DNA of 64,000 nt from Leptospirales bacterium (GTDB taxonomy: Bacteria; Spirochaetota; Leptospiria; Leptospirales; Leptonemataceae): positions 1 to 64,000 of the forward strand of contig JAEUSB010000101.1 of assembly GCA_016788865.1 (NCBI GenBank), given 5' to 3'. The position numbers and the translations under genes are program-made. Shown in pieces: positions 48,562 to 57,834 of this stretch. Within the stretch, counting starts at the first letter, position 1. Each line of letters begins with the position of its first letter. The notes under the pieces were generated by a model, which was not told where the DNA came from, searched no databases, and saw nothing but the letters and a program-made list of their open reading frames with translations.

Positions 48562-49929
48562 TTAGGTGTTAGGTGCGCCGGGAGTCGGAACACCGCCTGG
48601 TATGGCGCTGCCCGTCCAGTCACCTGGTACGTTTGTGTCCGTCGCATCCGGGAGGCGCCGTATGTAATCATTTCCTGTTGTGCAACTTCCTGTGGTCCAG
48701 ATGCCCGCCTTGCTCGCTGTTGAGAGGCCAGTCTGGGTCACGCTGCAGGAACTGGTGGTGTATTGCACGTAATCTACGATTGTAGTCCCTGCGTCCGAAA
48801 AGAGCCGCGCCGAGCCTGTGCCCGTGGTCATACCTGAAACACCGGCAACTTTGAGTCTTCCTGCACCATCGGAGAAATCGCAATCGGAAGCGGGGTCACC
48901 GTTTGCCTGGGCAGTATCGGTATAGTAAGCCAGAACGAGATAAGCGTTAGCCGGAATTGTCGTGGTGGCCAGGCATTCCGTCCCGACAGTCACGCCAAGA
49001 TCGATTGTATTGGCTCCGGAGACCGACAGGCGCCAACCAAACATGCTGAGCGATCCACCTGTTTTGTTTACGATTTCTGCAAGCTCGGGCGAACCTGTAT
49101 TTCCATCGGTGCCGCTTGGATTCCCAACGAGCTCGTTGATAAGAACACGGTTTCGGTAATCTTCAAACCGCTGGATTTCACCGTGCGGTGCCCAGGAAAG
49201 AAACGACGGAATGATGTACATGGACCCTGGTGGATCCCCTTCGTTCTGCGGATAGAAGCGCGCTTCCACCTGGATAACAGGTGATAGCCAGTCCGGGTCA
49301 ATTGCCGTGTAGTAGGTCGTGCCGCTCAGTTCCCGTTTCTCGTTTGTGAGCCTGTGCGGGATTACCGGATTCGGGTGCGTGATTGATTGGAATACGCCAA
49401 TATATAGATCAAACTGTTGCCTGTCGTTTACAATGCCTGTTGGACTTGAGAGAGTTGTATACTCACCCTGATACGATGCGGGAACAGAATCTTTTCCCGC
49501 AGCAAAGACCGGAATGTAGTACTTGTCCGCATAAGGGTTGAACGGCTGCACGGGGTTCAAATCAAAATAGAACTGCCCTGTGAAAGCTAGATCATTTGAA
49601 AAACCAAAACCAACCACACAGGATTTCAGCTCGATTGCAGTACAATTGCTTCCTTCGCAGCAGCGTGCGTTTGGATTTGCACCACGCGGAAAAACCCAGA
49701 CCGCGATAAAGGAAGCGGCGTTATAGAGTGGATTTCGGTAGAACTCAGTGTTGTTGAATTCGACTGTGATGTTTCCGGTATCGTCAAAGTAAACGTAGCC
49801 CTGGTCTGCAAAAAGCTCGCGCGAAGCAAGGAAGCCTTTTGCCGCTGCATCATCCAGATTCTTGCAGGCCGCGGCCACACAGAGCAGGAAGGCTATGAAT
49901 ATGAATCTAATAAATCTCGACATAGCCAT
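48562..49929 (-). CDS. Lipoprotein with C-terminal lamin-tail-like domain
   Basis: 455 residues from the ATG at 49929 (an ATG two codons on is also possible). The signal MAMSRFIRFIFIAFLLCVAA leads to AC-Lys, with Cys22 as the lipidation site. The first ~270 mature residues are beta-rich and unrecognised, with a Cys-rich loop (ARCCEGSNCTAIELKSC). Residues ~290-450 form a lamin-tail-like domain: RVLINELVGNPSGTD, ELAEIVNKTGGSLSMFGWRL, NAYLVLAYY, ending RRLPDATDTNVPGDW. It starts 2 bases after the stop of the upstream triple-LTD gene and ends 19 bases before the beta-barrel gene. Confidence 0.76.
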   Translation of the reverse strand: MAMSRFIRFIFIAFLLCVAAACKNLDDAAAKGFLASRELFADQGYVYFDDTGNITVEFNNTEFYRNPLYNAASFIAVWVFPRGANPNARCCEGSNCTAIELKSCVVGFGFSNDLAFTGQFYFDLNPVQPFNPYADKYYIPVFAAGKDSVPASYQGEYTTLSSPTGIVNDRQQFDLYIGVFQSITHPNPVIPHRLTNEKRELSGTTYYTAIDPDWLSPVIQVEARFYPQNEGDPPGSMYIIPSFLSWAPHGEIQRFEDYRNRVLINELVGNPSGTDGNTGSPELAEIVNKTGGSLSMFGWRLSVSGANTIDLGVTVGTECLATTTIPANAYLVLAYYTDTAQANGDPASDCDFSDGAGRLKVAGVSGMTTGTGSARLFSDAGTTIVDYVQYTTSSCSVTQTGLSTASKAGIWTTGSCTTGNDYIRRLPDATDTNVPGDWTGSAIPGGVPTPGAPNT

Positions 49930-49931
49930 TT

Positions 49932-52796
49932 CTACGGACAATTGTTTGCGGCGCCCTGGGATACGTTGCCGCCTCCTGTTGTGAAATCTGTCCCGTTGAC
50001 GTTTGTGTCCGTTCCATTCGAGCAACGTTTGATATAATTCGGCGTTGTCGTACCCCCTGGAGCTACGGTACCTTCAATATCCGTTGAAGTTCCCCAACCT
50101 ACAAAATCGATCACGTTGAGATCGGTTATGGCTGTTGAGTTCTCAAGACCCTGCGCAATGAAAATACAGTTACTGGTTGTGAGACTGGTATTTAACAGGG
50201 CCTGGTCTTGTGCTCCAGCAAAAATACCGCCCGTTCCGCCCAGAGTATAGTAACCTCCGGCCGGAATGGTTCCCGTCAGTCCATGCGCGGCATCCGTGAT
50301 GCCACCGGCCAGGGCACAGCTGGAGTCCCGACGGAGATACACACCTGCCAGGGCCAGGTTAACTGGACTGGCCGTTGGGTTGTAGATCTCAACCATATCA
50401 CCGGCAGCCGTTGCAGCCGGGCCGCAGGCCGTAGTACTGGTGTTGCAATTCCATGCTACTTCGTTTATCTTCAGCCCGCGCGGATCATTGCCGCAAGAGT
50501 TCGTAGCACCCAACGTATATCCGGTTGATCCGCGATACAAGAAGTCTGTGTTGTTCACATTCGTGTCGCTTCCATTGGAGCAACGGGAAACGCTTCCCTG
50601 ACTTCCACCAATCGCATAGGAAGAGTTTTCTCGGAAACCGGCGTTCGATGTTCTGCCCAACGCAACAAAATCCAGAACGTTTGCCGCGTTTGGCGCCGTA
50701 ACAGCAGCTGAACTGCTGGCCAGAATCAGACAGTCGCCTGTGGCAAAGCTTGCGAGGCCATTGAGATTTCCCGGATTAAAGGCACCTGCCGTCACCGCGA
50801 TCACGAAGTAACCACCCGCAGGGACGGTCCCGGTCAAAGGTAGCGTGCTTGTCACACCGTTTGATAGGTCACACGTACTGTCACGCTGCAGGGTCACTCC
50901 AATCGCTGCTAGATCCATCGCGGTGGAAGTCGTATTGTAGAGTTCTACTGCATCGTTGTTTGCAACGCCGCCATCATTGTAGATAATTTCATTTATGACC
51001 AGGCCATTGGCAGTTGGCGGCGGTGGCTGTGGAACGTTGGGACTGTTGTAGTAGCCGGGCGTTCCGTACGTCCGTTCAATCTTGTCCGCAACAAAGTTCA
51101 GATTCAGTAGAATCGAAGAGTTTGAATTGGTATGCCAGTTTGTGGTGTTGCTTCCAGATGCATTGAGAGTAATCCGTTCCATTGAACGACGGATAAAACT
51201 CGTGGTATTGTTTAGTCCAAAAGCAGTCGAGTTACTGGAAAACGCTGTCCCGTTGACACCAATCACGTCGAGCACGGTGTTTCCGTTTGCAGCACCGTCC
51301 GTTAGGCGACATTGTTCGGTAGTTGTGTCATTGATTAGACCGGAACCAGAAAGCGCAGCAGAATGACTCTGAGCCACAATGGAACTGCCGCTCTGCGCCA
51401 GGACAAAAAACTGACCAGGACCGATTAGGGATTTCTGCGGCAGAGTGGCCACAGTGGTGCCGAACGTTCCACCGGTTCCGCATTGAACCAGCCAACCAGA
51501 GATGTTGATGGTCGCGTTGGTGTTGTTATAAAGCTCCACATATTCAGACGTACTGGCCGACGAAGAGGTATTATAACTGCCCATCCAGTTCAATTCTGAA
51601 ATCACAACTTCCATCTGGTTGGGATTGACAATGTTGTCGCCCGTGGTGTTCACCGTGAGCATTGCGCGGCCCTGGAGCTGATCGTAAAAATCGGCAAACG
51701 CCTGGATCATTGGCGCGTATTCAAAGACTAACAGAAACCCATCGTGCGCGCTGTCTGCGCGCGCAGAAAACGGAAAGGATGCTACATACAATTGCGGGTG
51801 CGGCGTTTCTCCGTCGACTACAATGAAATTCAAACCACTGTCCGGCCAGCCCCCTGGAAGAGTTCTGAACGGTAAACCGTTGTTGCTTAGATAATTGGCC
51901 GAGTTCAACCCACCGGATGCATCCGGATCGCTTGCAAGAGACGCGTAAGAAGAAACAATTACCTGCTTTGATACGACACTCGCAAAACGAGTTTCATACG
52001 CCAGATCTTTCGCTCGCCTAACGTCCGATCCATCCAGATCGTTTGAGAAGAACTCCGTTGAGAAAATGCGAATCGAGTTGGTGGCCCCTTTGATCCGTTG
52101 AACGGCAAAGTTCTCGAATCCGCCCTCTTTGGGCGCCATATAGACACCGACTTCCATGTCGCTGAGCAGATAATAATTCTGACGATTCAGGACTGCCTTG
52201 GAAGAGCCAAAGGAGCCGTGTGTTATCAAGTCCATTTCGGATTGAAATTTCCGCGGCAAACCTGTCTCAGAATCCTGAAAATACCATCCAAAGGCTGGCT
52301 CAGAATAGAAGCCCTGCACCGTGGGAGGCGCCGTAGAGATAAAGACGCGTGTGGCATCCCCTACACAGACATTTGTATACACCTGACCCGATCCGGCGTT
52401 ACCGGCATAGAGCTCATTGTCTTCCTGTCCCGTGATCAGAAATTCGGAGAGGCGACGATATCCAGGCTGGGACCGATTGTCCTCATCCACGCCAACTCGA
52501 ACTTTTACGCCACGAGCTTTTGCATCGAAGAGTGCATTTGTCACGTTCCCAAGGTTCACATCCTGGAACGCACACTGTACGGAGGTGCGGGATAATCCGA
52601 TTGTTGAGACCAGAGTGTTTTCGAATACCGCACCCTGATTGCCGGCTCCGGCATGCGACCACATAGGGAAGGACATGACCATGCGACCGGCCAGTAGCAT
52701 GCCGAGCAGGTCATCAGGATCAGAATGCTTGCAGTTAGCCGAGCTGAAAAGAACGAGGAAGGCCAGGAAGCCGATTCGTTTGATGCCAGTTTTCAT
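49932..52796 (-). CDS. Lipoprotein with degenerate PLD-like domain and three lamin-tail-like domains
   Basis: 954 residues from the ATG at 52796, with GGAGGAGGGG about 9 bases upstream. The signal (GFLAFLVLFSSANC) ends at Cys22. Residues ~50-400 keep the PLD-like order of strands (ALFDAKARGVKVRVGVDED, SIRIFSTEFFSND, HPQLYVASFPFSAR) but no HxK-x4-D motif, so catalysis is unlikely. Three lamin-tail-like domains follow, opening MEVVISELNWMGSYN, GLVINEIIYNDGG and LKINEVAWNC, the last two closing on RCSNGSDTNVNNTDF and RCSNGTDTNVNGTDF. It may be a binding or scaffolding paralogue of the active HKD protein. First gene of the surface operon, 77 bases after the short ALDH. Confidence 0.8.
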   Translation of the reverse strand: MKTGIKRIGFLAFLVLFSSANCKHSDPDDLLGMLLAGRMVMSFPMWSHAGAGNQGAVFENTLVSTIGLSRTSVQCAFQDVNLGNVTNALFDAKARGVKVRVGVDEDNRSQPGYRRLSEFLITGQEDNELYAGNAGSGQVYTNVCVGDATRVFISTAPPTVQGFYSEPAFGWYFQDSETGLPRKFQSEMDLITHGSFGSSKAVLNRQNYYLLSDMEVGVYMAPKEGGFENFAVQRIKGATNSIRIFSTEFFSNDLDGSDVRRAKDLAYETRFASVVSKQVIVSSYASLASDPDASGGLNSANYLSNNGLPFRTLPGGWPDSGLNFIVVDGETPHPQLYVASFPFSARADSAHDGFLLVFEYAPMIQAFADFYDQLQGRAMLTVNTTGDNIVNPNQMEVVISELNWMGSYNTSSSASTSEYVELYNNTNATINISGWLVQCGTGGTFGTTVATLPQKSLIGPGQFFVLAQSGSSIVAQSHSAALSGSGLINDTTTEQCRLTDGAANGNTVLDVIGVNGTAFSSNSTAFGLNNTTSFIRRSMERITLNASGSNTTNWHTNSNSSILLNLNFVADKIERTYGTPGYYNSPNVPQPPPPTANGLVINEIIYNDGGVANNDAVELYNTTSTAMDLAAIGVTLQRDSTCDLSNGVTSTLPLTGTVPAGGYFVIAVTAGAFNPGNLNGLASFATGDCLILASSSAAVTAPNAANVLDFVALGRTSNAGFRENSSYAIGGSQGSVSRCSNGSDTNVNNTDFLYRGSTGYTLGATNSCGNDPRGLKINEVAWNCNTSTTACGPAATAAGDMVEIYNPTASPVNLALAGVYLRRDSSCALAGGITDAAHGLTGTIPAGGYYTLGGTGGIFAGAQDQALLNTSLTTSNCIFIAQGLENSTAITDLNVIDFVGWGTSTDIEGTVAPGGTTTPNYIKRCSNGTDTNVNGTDFTTGGGNVSQGAANNCP

Positions 52797-52873
52797 TTCC
52801 ACGGTCCCCTCCTCCATGGTCCATTTTCGTTACAAGATTGAGGCAGACCTGCATCAAATTGAACGTCTATGAA

Positions 52874-53758
52874 TCAGTATTTCGCGCCAGAAACTCCGAT
52901 GTTCTCAATTGGATGCCAGGTTGTTTTGATTTCCTGTCCATCCAGTATAAAGTACGGGCTTTCGCTTGTGTCCTTCATCCAGTCTTTCTCATAATGGAAA
53001 ACTCGCTTGATGTTAAGCGCGCTGGTTTCCTGAATCATCTTCTTTTCTTCCGGAACCGAGCGACAATAGACAACAGCATTCACGTCCATGTGTGATGCAA
53101 AATGCGATGCAAGTTCTTTGCTTCGGCCAGTCAGAATGTTAACAACCCCGCCGGGCAAATCGGACGTGGCCAGGACCTCGCCCAGAGTAACAGCACATAA
53201 CGGCTTGCTTTCTGATGCTAGAACGATAGCAACATTGCCACCTGCAATGATTGGCAATACAACCGACACAATACCAATCAAAGATGTCTGTTCGTCCGCA
53301 ATGATCGAAACCACTCCCATTGATTCAGGAATTGAAAAGTTAAAGTGCGAAGATGCGACCGGGTTTACCGCGCTGAACACCTGCTGATATTTATCGCACC
53401 ATCCAGCGTAGTAGACAATACGGTCGATGGCAGTTGCAGTTTCCGCTTCCGCGTTCTTCCTTTGAGCGCCCTGCTGCATCAGCTCGGCAACAAACTGTTC
53501 GCGACGCCCTTCCATCATTTCAGCAATTCTGTATAGAATCTGTCCGCGATTGAACGCGGCCCGACCGCTCCATCCACTCCAGGCCGCGCGAGCAGCCACA
53601 ACTGCGTTTCGAAAATCCTTTCTCGATCCCAGACTGATGTTTGCTATCATTTGGCCCTTTGGATTGGACAAAGGATAATAACGTCCGCTTTCGCTCCTGG
53701 GGAATTGCCCGCCGACGTAGAGCTTGTAGGTCTTTAGTACTTCTAGCCGCGCCATCAT
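52874..53758 (-). CDS. Truncated aldehyde dehydrogenase-like companion
   Basis: 294 residues corresponding to the N-terminal cofactor-binding half of an ALDH (YKLYVGGQFPRSESGRYYPL, VYYAGWCDKYQQVF, GGNVAIVLASESKPL, DLPGGVVNILTGRS). It stops before the catalytic Cys and the C-terminal oligomerisation region; the ALDH-specific PWNFP and Glu motifs are also absent. ALDHs are normally near 490 residues. The frame is clean and ends in an ordered tail, so it looks maintained rather than decayed. The start is 4 bases after the full-length ALDH stop, with GAGGG before the ATG. It is probably a non-catalytic partner of that enzyme. Confidence 0.85.
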   Translation of the reverse strand: MMARLEVLKTYKLYVGGQFPRSESGRYYPLSNPKGQMIANISLGSRKDFRNAVVAARAAWSGWSGRAAFNRGQILYRIAEMMEGRREQFVAELMQQGAQRKNAEAETATAIDRIVYYAGWCDKYQQVFSAVNPVASSHFNFSIPESMGVVSIIADEQTSLIGIVSVVLPIIAGGNVAIVLASESKPLCAVTLGEVLATSDLPGGVVNILTGRSKELASHFASHMDVNAVVYCRSVPEEKKMIQETSALNIKRVFHYEKDWMKDTSESPYFILDGQEIKTTWHPIENIGVSGAKY

Positions 53759-53762
53759 GCCC

Positions 53763-55241
53763 TCACAGATTCACGTACGCGAGAAGGCCGTGCAGGCCTC
53801 CTTCGCGGCCAAAACCACTTTCTTTGTACCCGCCAAACGGCGACGTAGGATCAAATTTGTTATAGGTGTTAGCCCATACAATCCCGGCACGAAGCTTACC
53901 GGTAATATTGAATATCTTGGAACCCTTATCGGTCCAGACTCCGGCGGAAAGGCCATATGGAATGTTGTTTGCCTTCTCAATGACTTCTTCGATAGTTCTG
54001 AATGTCTGCACGGCAAGCACCGGCCCAAAGATCTCTTCCGTAACAATTCGATGCGATTGAGAAACGTTCAGGAAAAGGGTAGGACGCATGAAGAATCCTT
54101 TCTTTGGAATTGGGCAGGAGCTCTGATAGAAGTCCGCGCCTCCCGTCTTTCCAATCTCGATGTATTTGCTAATGGTTTGGAGCTGCTCTTTTGAATTGAT
54201 CGCGCCAATGTCGGTGTTCTTGTCCAGCGGATCGCCTACGATCAGCGTCTCCATGCGGTCTTTCAGCTTGCGAATGACTAAGTCCGCCACACCTTCTTGA
54301 ACAAACAGGCGCGAACCAGCGCAACAAACATGACCCTGGTTGAAGAAGATACCATTGATGATGCCTTCGACTGCCTGATCAATTGGTGCGTCTTCAAAGA
54401 TGATATTGGCCGCTTTGCCACCGAGTTCCAGGGTTACTTTCTTGCCGGTCCCTGCAGTTGCACGCTGAATGATCCGCCCAACCTCTGTGCTTCCAGTAAA
54501 GGCAACTTTGTTAACAAGTGGATGATTGACGATTGCAGCTCCCGTAAGCCCCGCACCTGTAATGATGTTCACCACCCCGTCCGGCAAACCGCTCTCCTGG
54601 ATGATTTCAGCCAATTTGAGCGAGGTGAGTGGAGTTGTTTCCGCTGACTTTAGAACTACAGTGTTGCCCGTTGCAAGTGCCGGAGCGATCTTCCAGGCAG
54701 CCATAAGCAAAGGAAAATTCCAGGGTATGATCTGACCGGCAACACCCAGGGGTTGCGGATTGCGATTTGGAAATGCATAGTTGAGCTTATCCGCCCAGCC
54801 AGCATAGTAGAAGAAGTGGTTAGCCGCAAGTGGTACATCCACATCGCGCGATTCGCGAATGGTTTTGCCACCATCCATTGTTTCAATAACTGCGAATTCA
54901 CGCGCCCGCTCCTGCAGCATCCGAGCAATGCGGTAAATGTACTTGCCGCGTTCTTTGCCGGACATCTTCTTCCAGATTTTTTCAGAAGCATTCTTAGCGG
55001 CATTCACTGCAAGATCGACGTCTTTCTCGTCAGCGTTTGCAACCTCTGCCAGCTTCTCTTCTGTTGCAGGATTGATGGTGCTGAAGTATTTGCCCTTTGT
55101 TGGCTTAACGAACTTTCCGTTGATAAACAGTTCATAGCGCTTGTTCAAGCGGATATGATCTTTTGACTCAGGAGCCGGAGAATACTTCCAGTCCGAGAAA
55201 AAGTCAAGCCTGGGTCCCTCTTTCTTTTGCACTCCAGCCAT
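53763..55241 (-). CDS. NAD(P)-dependent aldehyde dehydrogenase
   Basis: A full-length 492-residue ALDH. Visible are IIPWNFPLLMAAWKIAPAL, LKSAETTPLTSLKLAEI, FTGSTEVGR, the general-base motif LELGGKAANI, the catalytic Cys in FFNQGHVCCAGSR, and EEIFGPVLAVQTF. Start: ATG at 55241, behind AAGGGAGGGG; the frame extends upstream only into a repeat. It probably oxidises acetaldehyde or another small aldehyde; the deoC gene upstream makes acetaldehyde its attractive substrate. Cytoplasmic. A repeat element and a terminator lie between it and deoC, so it likely has its own promoter. Confidence 0.95.
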   Translation of the reverse strand: MAGVQKKEGPRLDFFSDWKYSPAPESKDHIRLNKRYELFINGKFVKPTKGKYFSTINPATEEKLAEVANADEKDVDLAVNAAKNASEKIWKKMSGKERGKYIYRIARMLQERAREFAVIETMDGGKTIRESRDVDVPLAANHFFYYAGWADKLNYAFPNRNPQPLGVAGQIIPWNFPLLMAAWKIAPALATGNTVVLKSAETTPLTSLKLAEIIQESGLPDGVVNIITGAGLTGAAIVNHPLVNKVAFTGSTEVGRIIQRATAGTGKKVTLELGGKAANIIFEDAPIDQAVEGIINGIFFNQGHVCCAGSRLFVQEGVADLVIRKLKDRMETLIVGDPLDKNTDIGAINSKEQLQTISKYIEIGKTGGADFYQSSCPIPKKGFFMRPTLFLNVSQSHRIVTEEIFGPVLAVQTFRTIEEVIEKANNIPYGLSAGVWTDKGSKIFNITGKLRAGIVWANTYNKFDPTSPFGGYKESGFGREGGLHGLLAYVNL

Positions 55242-55260
55242 GTCCCCTCCCTTAACCCGC

Positions 55261-55420
55261 ATTGCTCGCGAACGAAATCGCGCGCAAAGTCTTTTCCGGA
55301 ATGCGCAAGCGCGCCTGCCCCTGGGCACGGTGTTCCGAGCCGAGGGCCGTTCGCATCCCACTCACTGCACGGCTCGTTTGCGCATTCCGAGATATTACCT
55401 TCACTGGAATTGCTCGCGAA
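55261..55420 (+). repeat. Structured intergenic repeat, copy C, between 12-bp direct repeats
   Basis: The core (GCGCCTGCCCC, GAGGGCCGTTCGCATCC, CACTCACTGCACGGCTC) lies between arms CGGAATGCGCAAGC (55297-55310) and GTTTGCGCATTCCG (55376-55389), a 14-bp stem with one mismatch. ATTGCTCGCGAA occurs at 55261-55272 and again at 55409-55420, like a target duplication. It fills most of the 281-base space between deoC and the ALDH gene. Confidence 0.68.
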
Positions 55421-55451
55421 GCACGCACCCGGGCGCTGTTTGCAGTGAAGG

Positions 55452-55482
55452 AAGAAAAACAGTCAATGTGACTGTTTTTCTT
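55452..55482 (-). terminator. Intrinsic terminator downstream of deoC
   Basis: AAGAAAAACAGTC and GACTGTTTTTCTT form a perfect 13-bp stem around a 5-base loop, 41 bases beyond the deoC stop, with T-rich sequence on both strands. It should end the deoC transcript before the ALDH genes. Confidence 0.85.
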
Positions 55483-55522
55483 TTCAAAATTCAGATCGTG
55501 CATAACAGTTTTCATAAAAAAT

Positions 55523-56443
55523 CTAATCCTTCGAGAAGTAATCAGGCGATTGATACACACCGTTCACTTCTTTTGCAAGCTGCATAAGAATGTCGTTTGC
55601 GACGCTCGAGGCCCCGAATCGGAACCATTGGTTGTTCATCCAGCCGCCGCCTAACGTTTCATTCAGCATGACAAGATACTGGAGTGCATGCTTTGCCGTA
55701 GAGATTCCTCCAGCAGGTTTCATGCCAACCATGGTCCCGGTACGATAATAATAATCTTTTATTGCGTCGAGCATCACCAGCGTGACCGGCATTGTGGCTG
55801 CCGGCTGTATCTTGCCTGTGGATGTCTTGATAAAATCCGCACCCGCGTAGATTGCGATGTCACTGGCGCGGCGTACGTTATCGAGTGTTGAAAGCTCACC
55901 TGTTTCGAGAATGACCTTAAGTCGCGCTTTTCCGCAAGCTGCCTTGATTGCAGCAATCTCGTCAAATACCAGCGAGTAGTTTCCACCAAGGAAAGCCCCG
56001 CGCGCAATTACCATATCGATTTCATCTGCGCCGTTATCGACAGCGTACTTTGTGTCCGCCAATTTGATATCAAGCGTTGCATTGCCGCTTGGAAACGCTG
56101 TTGCTACGGAAGCCACGCGAATGCCGCTCCCTTCTAATGCTTGTTTAGCGACCTTAACATGCGTTGGATATACGCACACTGCTGCGACTGTGGGGATATT
56201 GGGCAGCACATCATGCAGGTGCGCGGCCTTGTAACACATCTGCTTTACTTTGCCAGGGGTATCTTTTCCCTCGAGGGTAGTTAAATCGATCATGCTCAGC
56301 GCAAGTTTCAGGCCCTGCACCTTGGATTCTTTCTTAATGCTGCGCGTGTTAAAACGCGCTACCCGCTCTTCTACACCAACCTGGTCAATAACTGGCGTGT
56401 AGCGGAAATCAGGAATGCTTGCGGTCTTCATCAATACGGACAT
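55523..56443 (-). CDS. deoC: Deoxyribose-phosphate aldolase
   Basis: A class I aldolase of about 306 residues that splits 2-deoxyribose 5-phosphate into acetaldehyde and glyceraldehyde 3-phosphate. The Schiff-base Lys lies in GADFIKTSTGK, the second active-site Lys in VGMKPAGGIST, and VKVILETGELS and EIDMVIARGAF are conserved. The long C-terminus with WFRFGASSVANDIL is typical of the larger DeoC subgroup. Start: ATG at 56443 (MSVLMKTAS); an ATG at 56431 or 56503 is possible. It lies just downstream of the OPA-type transporter gene and upstream of two ALDH genes, which would use its products. Confidence 0.95.
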   Translation of the reverse strand: MSVLMKTASIPDFRYTPVIDQVGVEERVARFNTRSIKKESKVQGLKLALSMIDLTTLEGKDTPGKVKQMCYKAAHLHDVLPNIPTVAAVCVYPTHVKVAKQALEGSGIRVASVATAFPSGNATLDIKLADTKYAVDNGADEIDMVIARGAFLGGNYSLVFDEIAAIKAACGKARLKVILETGELSTLDNVRRASDIAIYAGADFIKTSTGKIQPAATMPVTLVMLDAIKDYYYRTGTMVGMKPAGGISTAKHALQYLVMLNETLGGGWMNNQWFRFGASSVANDILMQLAKEVNGVYQSPDYFSKD

Positions 56444-56511
56444 AATCGAGAGCGGCTGCCCTCCCCCCGTACTGAGTCTGAGTTCGCCTGACGGATCGGT
56501 CAATCAAAAAC

Positions 56512-57834
56512 TCAGGCCTTACGCTGTAGGGGCTTCCAGATGAGAGTGAAGAGGACGGTTCCGATAACTGCAGCACTCATCCACAAAATCAAACCGCCCT
56601 TCCAACCCTGATGATCAACAAGGTAACCCGTCGCGAACTGACAGACAGTGGCCCCTATGTATCCAAACAAGCCTGTCATACCGACGGCTGTCGCTACGGC
56701 ACGTGGATCCGTGTTCTCAGCCGCAATCACGGCAACAAGAACCTGGGGACCATAGACCAAAAAGCCTATGAGTCCAAGCTGCACCGTCAGCAAGACGAAG
56801 TTGCTGGACGGGATCAGGATCATCCCCAGCACCCCGAGCCCGAGCAAAATCATGAATACTGCGGATGTTGCACCACGACGGCCCCGAAACACTGCATCTG
56901 AGAGCCAGCCCGCAATGAACGCTCCAAAGATCCCCGTAATCTCAAACACAAATGTGGAGATGCTGGCCTGCGCCGTACTGAATCCTCGGTCGTTAATGAG
57001 GAAGCGCGGACCCCAATCAAAGAATCCCGTTCGCACTACATAGACAAAGACGTTTGCAATACAAGCGATCCAGAGCGCTCGATTGCCCAGGATGTAGTGT
57101 TTAAAAATGTGCGAGGTAGACGGGCGCTCTTCCGTTGAACTGGCGATCTCAGGTTCGTTCGCGTACTCATGAACCGATGGCAATCCAAGTGATTGAGGCG
57201 AATCGCGCAGGCGATTAAGCAAAAACAGGGCAATCAAAATGGAGAATATCCCGGGAATGTAGAATGCAGATCTCCAACCAAGATGCTGCACCAGGAATCC
57301 AGCCAGGAGAATAATCAAGCCGCCGCCAATTTGATGCGACATGTTCCATATTCCCCAGGCGCGTCCGCCCTGCCCGCGACTAAACCAGGCATTGAGCAGT
57401 TTGGCGCAGGGCGGCATCCCCATACCCTGGAAGAAATTATTCAGGGCCCAGAGAACAATGAAGAACGGAAGCGCCGCACTGAAACCAAATACAATGTTTA
57501 CAATAGCAGAAAGTATGAGCCCCAACGGCATGAAGTACCGAGGATTGGCCAAATCAGCCAGAACACCGCTGAGGAATTTGGAAATCCCGTATACGATCGT
57601 GGCGACGGTTAGGATAAGTCCAATGTCAGTGTTTGTAAAACCAAACTCCTTTGACATTGCATTATTGGCGATGGAGAAGTTCTTTCTGACAAAGTAGAAC
57701 GTCGCATAGCCAATAACAGTGCTATACATGATGCGGACTTGCCAGTATTTATAGTGAGACTGAATTTTCCCTTCGTCCTGAATACGTGGCGCCGCTTCTT
57801 GCGAACGCAAGGCTTTGAGCAAGCCGTCAATCAT
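56512..57834 (-). CDS. MFS transporter of the organophosphate:phosphate antiporter type
   Basis: A 440-residue inner-membrane protein with 12 predicted helices. It resembles GlpT/UhpT/UhpC transporters: YKYWQVRIMYSTVIGYATFY and FVRKNFSIANNAMS in helix 1, GMGMPPCAKLLNAWFSRGQG, and the helix 7 region VRTGFFDWGPRFL. These exchange sugar phosphates or glycerol 3-phosphate for phosphate. The neighbours deoC and the LOG-like gene make a pentose phosphate substrate plausible. Its start overlaps the LOG-like stop (57831-57834, ATGA), so the two are co-translated. UhpC-like sensing is an alternative role. Confidence 0.88.
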   Translation of the reverse strand: MIDGLLKALRSQEAAPRIQDEGKIQSHYKYWQVRIMYSTVIGYATFYFVRKNFSIANNAMSKEFGFTNTDIGLILTVATIVYGISKFLSGVLADLANPRYFMPLGLILSAIVNIVFGFSAALPFFIVLWALNNFFQGMGMPPCAKLLNAWFSRGQGGRAWGIWNMSHQIGGGLIILLAGFLVQHLGWRSAFYIPGIFSILIALFLLNRLRDSPQSLGLPSVHEYANEPEIASSTEERPSTSHIFKHYILGNRALWIACIANVFVYVVRTGFFDWGPRFLINDRGFSTAQASISTFVFEITGIFGAFIAGWLSDAVFRGRRGATSAVFMILLGLGVLGMILIPSSNFVLLTVQLGLIGFLVYGPQVLVAVIAAENTDPRAVATAVGMTGLFGYIGATVCQFATGYLVDHQGWKGGLILWMSAAVIGTVLFTLIWKPLQRKA

